The notes below the pieces were generated by a model that made no database searches, was not told the origin of the DNA, and was given only the letters and a program-made list of their open reading frames with translations. From contig NZ_WNZY01000030.1 of the NCBI RefSeq assembly GCF_009725205.1, forward strand, positions 1 through 56,544: a DNA stretch of 56,544 bases. Direction: 5' to 3'. The DNA comes from Paenibacillus timonensis. GTDB lineage: Bacteria; Bacillota; Bacilli; Paenibacillales; Paenibacillaceae. The translations under genes and the position numbers were made by a program. Below, piece after piece: positions 52,081 to 56,544 of the stretch. How positions within the stretch are numbered: position 1 is the first letter of the stretch; each line of letters starts with the position of its first letter.

Positions 52081-53060
52081 AAGCTCTCCCCCTCCTCCAC
52101 ATTTCGTGCATCCAGCACTTTCACTTCCGTGAAGTACTTCTTCTTCAGCGGTTTTCCTTCGAAGTGCTCATAGAGCAGTCGAACGGCTGTATCCCCCATC
52201 AAAAAAGGCTGCTGCGCGACCGTCGCCTCGATCTCGCCCTTGCGAATTGCCTCCAGCGTTTCCTTCTGATTGTCGAAGCCGATGATCGTCAGGTCATTGC
52301 GGTTTTTGGCGGCCTGCAGGACGCCGAGGGCGTCGGTCGCGCTCGTGCCGACCATAATGTTGATCTCCGGATGCTTCCGAAGCATATTAGCTGCCTGCTG
52401 GATTGCCTCCATATGAGAGATGTTCGAGCTGCGGACGTCGACAATCTCAAGCCCCTCATGCTCGGCGACGATTCTTTTCAGCCCGTCCAATCGCTGCAGT
52501 TGGTTCGCCGCCTGATCGCTGCCGATGATCACGCCGATCTTCCCGGTACCGCCGGTCGTCTCCACGACAAGACGGCCCAGACGTTCGCCGGCAGCCAAAT
52601 TGTCGGTGCCGACATAAGCCAGCCGCTTGCTATCCGGCGCGTCGGTGTCGATCGTCACCACGGGAATCCCGCGTCGGACCGCCTTGTCGATCACCGGCGT
52701 GAACCGCTCTTCGTTCAGTCCCTGCACGATAATCGCGTCGACGCGGGCGGCGATCGCTTTTTCCAATAGGTTCAGTTGCTCTTCCATGTTGTTGCGCACC
52801 GGCCCCGTAAACTCGATGTCGATGCCGTATTTCTCCGCCGCCTCCGCCGCGCCTTTCTCCACCATTTCCCAATAAGGATGGTAACGCTCCTGCTCGATCA
52901 ATACGATATGATAACGCGACTCGCCGCTCGCGGGCTGCCCTTGCAGCTCCTTGACGATGCTGCCGATTTTCCCGGAATAGCGGGCAAAGCCGATAAACAA
53001 ATAGACCAAAACGACGATGCAGATCATCATGCCGGCCAGCCATTTCTTGTCCTTGATCAT
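52077..53060 (-). CDS. Membrane-anchored sugar-binding sensor protein (XylFII-like)
   Basis: 327 residues from ATG 53060 (AGAGG about 8 bases upstream; a GTG at 53069 overlaps that site). An uncleaved N-terminal membrane helix (WLAGMMICIVVLVYLFIGFA) replaces the lipobox, followed by a type-1 periplasmic-binding fold (YHIVLIEQERYHPYWEMVEKGA, AIIVQGLNEERFTPVIDKAV, VTIDTDAP, TIIGFDNQKETLEAI). It thus looks like a sensor rather than a transport subunit. Co-encoded with a YesM/LytS kinase and YesN regulator, next to xylFGH: the arrangement of XylFII-LytS/YesN. Ligand is probably xylose. Confidence 0.85.
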   Translation of the reverse strand: MIKDKKWLAGMMICIVVLVYLFIGFARYSGKIGSIVKELQGQPASGESRYHIVLIEQERYHPYWEMVEKGAAEAAEKYGIDIEFTGPVRNNMEEQLNLLEKAIAARVDAIIVQGLNEERFTPVIDKAVRRGIPVVTIDTDAPDSKRLAYVGTDNLAAGERLGRLVVETTGGTGKIGVIIGSDQAANQLQRLDGLKRIVAEHEGLEIVDVRSSNISHMEAIQQAANMLRKHPEINIMVGTSATDALGVLQAAKNRNDLTIIGFDNQKETLEAIRKGEIEATVAQQPFLMGDTAVRLLYEHFEGKPLKKKYFTEVKVLDARNVEEGESL

Positions 53061-53231
53061 CCTGTTCACCTCTTCGATTATCCTATCTCAAGGGTGTAAA
53101 CGGTTGCAATGAGAAATTTAGGCAGGTTCCAGGATATAGAAAAATTTATGATATGCTCTTGGGGCCGCTTTGCACGATTATCCCTTTCGTTCAGGGGCGC
53201 GTCCATCGTTCAGTGCGTGCATGGCATGGCG

Positions 53232-53456
53232 CGAAGATTGCATGGTACAAAGATGGCAGAGTACAAAGATTGCATGGGACGAAGATGGCAGAGTGCGAAG
53301 ATTGCATGGTACGAAGATGGCAGAGTGCGAAGAATGCATGCGCGAAGATTGCATGGTACAAAGATGGCAGAGTACAAAGATTGCATGGGACGAAGATGGC
53401 AGGATGCGAAGATGGCTGGGTGCGAAGTTTGCATAGTGCGGTGATGGGATGGTGCA
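53232..53456. repeat. 16-bp tandem repeat, about 14 copies in two alternating forms
   Basis: Units alternate between a CGAAGATTGCATGGTA form and a CGAAGATGGCAGAGTG form, making a 32-bp dimer. The stretch beginning 53231 recurs identically for about 60 bases at 53342 (111 bp apart). The rightmost units decay (GGTGATGGGATGGTG). Because 16 is not a multiple of three, open frames here are artefacts. It lies in the gene-free spacer 53061-53673, where otherwise only the terminator at 53595 is seen. Confidence 0.9.
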
Positions 53457-53594
53457 GGATGTCAAGGAATCAGGCCCCCACAAGCTAGCCTGCTTCGTTC
53501 CAACCTGAGCGAAGGGGATAATGGTGCAAAGCGCCGCAAAAGGACCATCACCAGCCCCCTCGCCTTGCCTCAGGCCGAACGATCAAAAGCAAAA

Positions 53595-53622
53595 ACCCAA
53601 CCCGGAATCATCCGGCTTGGGT
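53595..53622 (-). terminator. Terminator of the oxidoreductase gene at 53674
   Basis: ACCCAA-C-CCGGA pairs with TCCGG-C-TTGGGT around ATCA; on the minus strand it is followed by five T. Confidence 0.85.
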
Positions 53623-53673
53623 CCTCGGGAATCGGGTCGCTGCTTGATCTTGATCGGACGAAGCACCGACACC

Positions 53674-54660
53674 TTAAGCTTCATCCGCCGCGTACCGCAG
53701 CCCGAACTGGCGTCTGGCTTCCTCCATCAGTTCGGCGACGGCCAGCGAACGGGCATGCGTATTGATCTGGCTCTCCCGCTGTCCGTTTTTAACCAGGTCG
53801 ATAAACTCCATAGCCTCGTAATACATCGACTCCTGCGGCTGGGAGCGCGTCAGCTCCTCCGTCGTCCCGTCGCGGTACAGGATTTTTGCCTCATAAGGCT
53901 GGTTAATCCGATCGATCACAATCGTCCCGTTCTCCCCCTGGATTTCCGTCGGCAAATAGGAATCGGTAATTTTCGAATACATGATCACGCCGTCCATATC
54001 CGGGTACCGCACGATCAGGCTGCCCTCTCCATCCACGCCCGAGGACAACATCACGGCGGAGGCTTGCACGGATTCCGGTTTTCCGAAGAGCGTCACCATC
54101 GGGTAGATGCAGTAGATGCCGAGATCCATCAAGGCACCGTTAGAAAACGCGGGGTTAAAAGCGTTCAATACCTTGCCTTGCTTAAACGCGTCAAACCGCG
54201 AAGAATACTGGCAGTAACTTGAAAAATAACGCCGTACCCGGCCGATTTTGTACAAATTGTCATGGACCGCCCGGAAGTTCGGCATCAGCGTGGATTTGAG
54301 CGCCTCCATCAGCAGCACGTCGTTGCGGCGCGCCGCTTCGATCATCCGCCGGATTTCCGCTGCGTTCGAGGCCATCGGCTTCTCGCATAACACATGCTTG
54401 CCGTGATCCATCAGCAGGATCGCCTGCTCCGCGTGTAATGAATTCGGGCTGGCGATGTAGGCGGCATCAATGTCGGAGCTGGATGCCAGGGCCTCCAAGT
54501 CGGTATATACCTGAGGATCGCCGAACTTGGCGGCAAATTCCTTGCCCTTCTGCTCGGTCCGGGAGTAAACCGCCGTTAAGGCAAATTGCTCCGTTTCCAA
54601 AGCCGCCTGAATAAAACGCTCCGTAATCCAGTTCGTTCCAATCGTGGCGAAACGTATCAA
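53674..54660 (-). CDS. Gfo/Idh/MocA-family oxidoreductase
   Basis: 328 residues, TTG start after GGGAGGAAA. Rossmann segment FATIGTNWITERFIQAAL, AYIASPNSLHAEQ, LCEKPMASNAAE near residue 93, LMEALKSTLMPNF and GALMDLGIYCIYPMV. The Gly-loop is GTNWIT, a known variant of the family in Bacillales. Same branch as the gene at 38396. Stands alone with its own terminator, so no pathway can be inferred from neighbours. Confidence 0.92.
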   Translation of the reverse strand: MIRFATIGTNWITERFIQAALETEQFALTAVYSRTEQKGKEFAAKFGDPQVYTDLEALASSSDIDAAYIASPNSLHAEQAILLMDHGKHVLCEKPMASNAAEIRRMIEAARRNDVLLMEALKSTLMPNFRAVHDNLYKIGRVRRYFSSYCQYSSRFDAFKQGKVLNAFNPAFSNGALMDLGIYCIYPMVTLFGKPESVQASAVMLSSGVDGEGSLIVRYPDMDGVIMYSKITDSYLPTEIQGENGTIVIDRINQPYEAKILYRDGTTEELTRSQPQESMYYEAMEFIDLVKNGQRESQINTHARSLAVAELMEEARRQFGLRYAADEA

Positions 54661-54883
54661 AGTGATTTCCTCCCTTTGTTATGGTCGCTTTACCCGTATT
54701 CTCTCATTCCCTGTCACCCTTGTCCACTTTCGAACGCTAAAACAAATTCGTTCCGATTAGGAACAACTTACTTGCACTAGGCGCGAAAACTAATCTACAA
54801 TAGATGTAACGAAATGAAACGTCATGAAATCCATTCATTATACCTGGAAACCTTAAGTTTCGAGGCCTGAGAGAGGTGAGACT

Positions 54884-55642
54884 GTGATCTACGACAGCAA
54901 GTTTTTTTCCAAAAATGAAATCAAGTACATGGTCAGCGGGGACTCCATCTCCAAAGGCGTCATTTATGACGAACAACGCCATAAATACGTCATACTGGAG
55001 AACAATTACGTTTCGCTCTTACAGCAGAAACTGAAGGGCGCGGTACACAATACCGCCCGTTTCGGCAACACGTTAATGAAGGGGCTCACGAACCTCAAGA
55101 AGGACGTAGAGAAGGATAAGCCCCACATCGTGCTGATCGAATACGGCGGCAACGACTGCGATTTCAACTGGAACGAGATTGCTGAACGTCCAGACGGAGA
55201 ACACAGCCCGAAAACCGACTTTAATCTGTTCGAAAAAATGCTGACGGAAGCGATCCAATTCGTTAAGAGCCAGCAGATCGTCCCGGTCCTGATGAGCTTG
55301 CCGCCGCTGAACGCCGACAAGTATTTTCAATGGGTCAGCCGTAACGACCCGGAGGCGGAGAAGAACATCCTGAAATGGCTTGGAAGTGTCACGAAGATTT
55401 ATTGGTGGCAGGAACGCTACAATTCGACGATCCTGAAGGTCTCGGAGATGACCAGAACCAAATTCATCGACGTTCGCGGCGCGTTTCTGGAGCATCCCGA
55501 TTATACGAAATTTCTTTGCTCGGACGGCATTCACCCGAACGAAGACGGCCACCGGATCATCTGCGACAAGGTACTTGAGTTCATTCGCAATAACTACCGC
55601 TTCCTGCTGCGCGACGGCAACGGCGGATTGGCGCTGGAATAG
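54884..55642 (+). CDS. SGNH/GDSL-family hydrolase
   Basis: 252 residues, GTG start after AGAGGTGAG. The four SGNH blocks are visible: GDSIS with Ser21, the Gly block RFGNT, GGNDCDF with Asn, and SDGIHPNEDGH with the catalytic Asp/His. No signal peptide, so it is cytoplasmic. The family includes esterases, lipases and carbohydrate acetyl-esterases; substrate unknown. Diverges from the oxidoreductase 223 bases away and is followed by a strong terminator. Confidence 0.9.
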   Translation: MIYDSKFFSKNEIKYMVSGDSISKGVIYDEQRHKYVILENNYVSLLQQKLKGAVHNTARFGNTLMKGLTNLKKDVEKDKPHIVLIEYGGNDCDFNWNEIAERPDGEHSPKTDFNLFEKMLTEAIQFVKSQQIVPVLMSLPPLNADKYFQWVSRNDPEAEKNILKWLGSVTKIYWWQERYNSTILKVSEMTRTKFIDVRGAFLEHPDYTKFLCSDGIHPNEDGHRIICDKVLEFIRNNYRFLLRDGNGGLALE

Positions 55643-55662
55643 ACGATACCCTGCATGAAACG

Positions 55663-55689
55663 AAGAGACCTGAGGACTTCAGGTCTCTT
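55663..55689 (+). terminator. Terminator of the SGNH hydrolase gene
   Basis: AAGAGACCTGA (55663-55673) pairs with TCAGGTCTCTT (55679-55689), followed by TTTT. It overlaps the last codons of the convergent CYTH gene. Confidence 0.9.
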
Positions 55690-56185
55690 TTTTGCTGCGC
55701 TGCAAATCGCTCCACACCTTCTTGTTGCTGTATCGCTTGTCGGTGCTGATGTCCGGCCCGAACCAGTCCGGGGCCACAAAAGCCCGTGCTTCCTCTTCCG
55801 ATCCGAATTCGACTTCCAGCACGATAAAATCGATCTGGTCGTAGACGTCGATTTCCACCGTAAGCTTGTCCCATTCGGCCGTCACCCGCCGTTTGGTCAG
55901 AGGAACCGCCTGATGAACCCCGGTGATCTGGGCGTACATTCCCTCCGAAATGGATACCTCCACTTCTTCCCGGGACAAGCCGAACCCTCGTTTGAACGTA
56001 TGCGTATATTGAATCTCTCCGGTACGCAAATCCTCGATTCTGCGAACCCGCAGCTCCTGATCCTCATGAAGGGCCAAATAAGTCTGGTCGATCGCATGTT
56101 CCGACCGGACAATAAGCTCTCCCTTCCGAATCAAATGCTCCGGATACGCCGGCAGCAGAAACTTGCGTTCAATTTCCAGCGCCAA
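55679..56185 (-). CDS. CYTH-domain protein (triphosphate tunnel family)
   Basis: 168 residues from TTG 56185. That start gives the family-typical beginning MALEIERKFLL and is preceded at 8 bases by GAGGGGG; the longer frame to 56233 has no ribosome site. ExERK (EIERK) supplies the triphosphate/metal-binding residues, with RVRRI, THTFKRGFGLSREEVEVSIS and IDFIVLEVEF as further tunnel strands. Members hydrolyse inorganic triphosphate or make cyclic AMP or act on thiamine triphosphate; the exact reaction is not known here. Stop overlaps the SGNH terminator. Confidence 0.88.
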   Translation of the reverse strand: MALEIERKFLLPAYPEHLIRKGELIVRSEHAIDQTYLALHEDQELRVRRIEDLRTGEIQYTHTFKRGFGLSREEVEVSISEGMYAQITGVHQAVPLTKRRVTAEWDKLTVEIDVYDQIDFIVLEVEFGSEEEARAFVAPDWFGPDISTDKRYSNKKVWSDLQRSKKET

Positions 56186-56311
56186 CGGAACAACCCCCTC
56201 GCTTTTCTTTTCAGTAAAACTTTCAGTTGTCATTCATACTGGATTCAGTCGTCCCAGCTACAATGAGCTACATCATCCATTATACGAGTACATACCTAGG
56301 GGGACAATCAC

Positions 56312-56392
56312 GTGAAAATCGATCACACCGCGGACCAGTTGTCGCGGATGGCGCAAAAGCTGCAGGACATGACCTCCGGCTTCACGGTGTAG
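56312..56392 (+). CDS. Possible 26-residue small ORF or gene remnant
   Basis: GTG start after TAGGGGGAC, reading MKIDHTADQLSRMAQKLQDM... to a TAG at 56390. Good ribosome site, amphipathic helical composition, not recognised. It may be a true short gene or the 5' remnant of one broken by the element to its right. Confidence 0.35.
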   Translation: MKIDHTADQLSRMAQKLQDMTSGFTV

Positions 56393-56415
56393 TCCTTACT
56401 TTATCACGAAAGCGG

Positions 56416-56461
56416 AAGGGGCTGTCCCAAAAGTCATCGTAGATGACTGAGGGACGCCCTT
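56416..56461 (+). terminator. Hairpin with T run at the presumed IS end
   Basis: GTCCC/GGGAC and AGTCATC/GATGACT stems make a long hairpin (56416-56461) followed by TGTTTTTTTG. It resembles a rho-independent terminator and may shield a downstream gene from outside transcription. Confidence 0.6.
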
Positions 56462-56544
56462 GTTTTTTTGATTTTGTTAAACAAAAAGAAACCAATCCTT
56501 GGTAAAATGGAAGTGACTAGCAACCATTCAAAAAGGAGAGGTTT
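56416..56544 (+). mobile_element. Possible left end of an insertion sequence (incomplete)
   Basis: GGGGCTGTCCCAAAAGTCA resembles the terminal sequence of Firmicute insertion elements such as IS1182 relatives. After about 120 AT-rich bases an AAAAAGGAGAGG ribosome site ends the window, as if a transposase gene starts just beyond. No transposase codon is inside the window, so this is inference. Confidence 0.4.

Noticed and set aside
53109..53488. Repetitive open frames (MAEYKDCMGRRWQ-type repeats)
   Set aside because: Produced by the 16-bp tandem array read in different frames; repeat length is not a multiple of three and no ribosome site fits.

Overview
The window looks like chromosomal DNA of a Paenibacillus-type soil bacterium (Firmicutes, Paenibacillaceae). 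The basis is moderate GC content, strong GGAGG ribosome sites with frequent GTG and TTG starts, several sugar ABC transporters, YesM/YesN/YesS-type regulators, many Gfo/Idh/MocA oxidoreductases, and small Bacillus-like genes (ypsA, yvrJ-like). The genus is an inference from gene content. No rRNA, tRNA, CRISPR array or prophage was seen. An insertion sequence may begin at the right edge.

Layout. 1-6.4 kb: a phosphotyrosine phosphatase, an AraC/GyrI-like regulator, a secreted GH36-like glycosidase and a cupin-AraC regulator, all on the minus strand. 6.5-11 kb: a plus-strand operon of three Gfo/Idh/MocA oxidoreductases and one sugar isomerase/epimerase. 11.1-20.1 kb: a LacI-controlled alpha-glucoside-type locus (binding lipoprotein, two permeases, GH65 phosphorylase, aldo/keto reductase) with three matching palindromic operators. 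20.6-24.2 kb: a DUF6273-like gene, a PadR/HAAS/DUF4825 operon, and a split SigO/RsoA-like sigma pair divergent from yvrJ. 24.3-37.1 kb: a carbohydrate locus (GH18, transglutaminase-like, CBM9-like, GH29 fucosidase, LipO/LplB/LplC-type ABC system) facing a YesS-like regulator. 37.2-44.8 kb: SEC-C protein, an oxidoreductase, two proteins of unknown function, YpsA, glycogen phosphorylase, and a secreted stalk-domain phosphodiester glycosidase. 44.9-53.1 kb: xylFGH-like xylose importer next to a membrane-anchored sugar-binding protein, a LytS/YesM kinase and a YesN regulator. 53.7-56.5 kb: oxidoreductase, SGNH hydrolase, CYTH protein and a possible IS end.

Function. Most genes serve sensing, import and breakdown of plant or microbial glycans: alpha-glucosides (GH65, phosphorolytic), alpha-galactosides or similar (GH36-like), fucosides (GH29), chitin-like polymers (GH18) and xylose. 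CcpA-type sites lie upstream of lacI and xylF.

Two observations stand out. First, the divergent promoters between the split sigma operon and yvrJ carry mirrored copies of one bipartite motif, TGGTTGT-N18-TCCCYATAYA, a good candidate for the promoter read by that sigma factor. Second, six intergenic spacers contain arrays of 21-28 bp interrupted palindromes at a near-constant 50-52 bp period (20 units in all). Arm sequences mostly differ between loci while the geometry is kept; four loci are four-unit arrays, and three of these widen the central step to 58-62 bp. I know of no description of this architecture.
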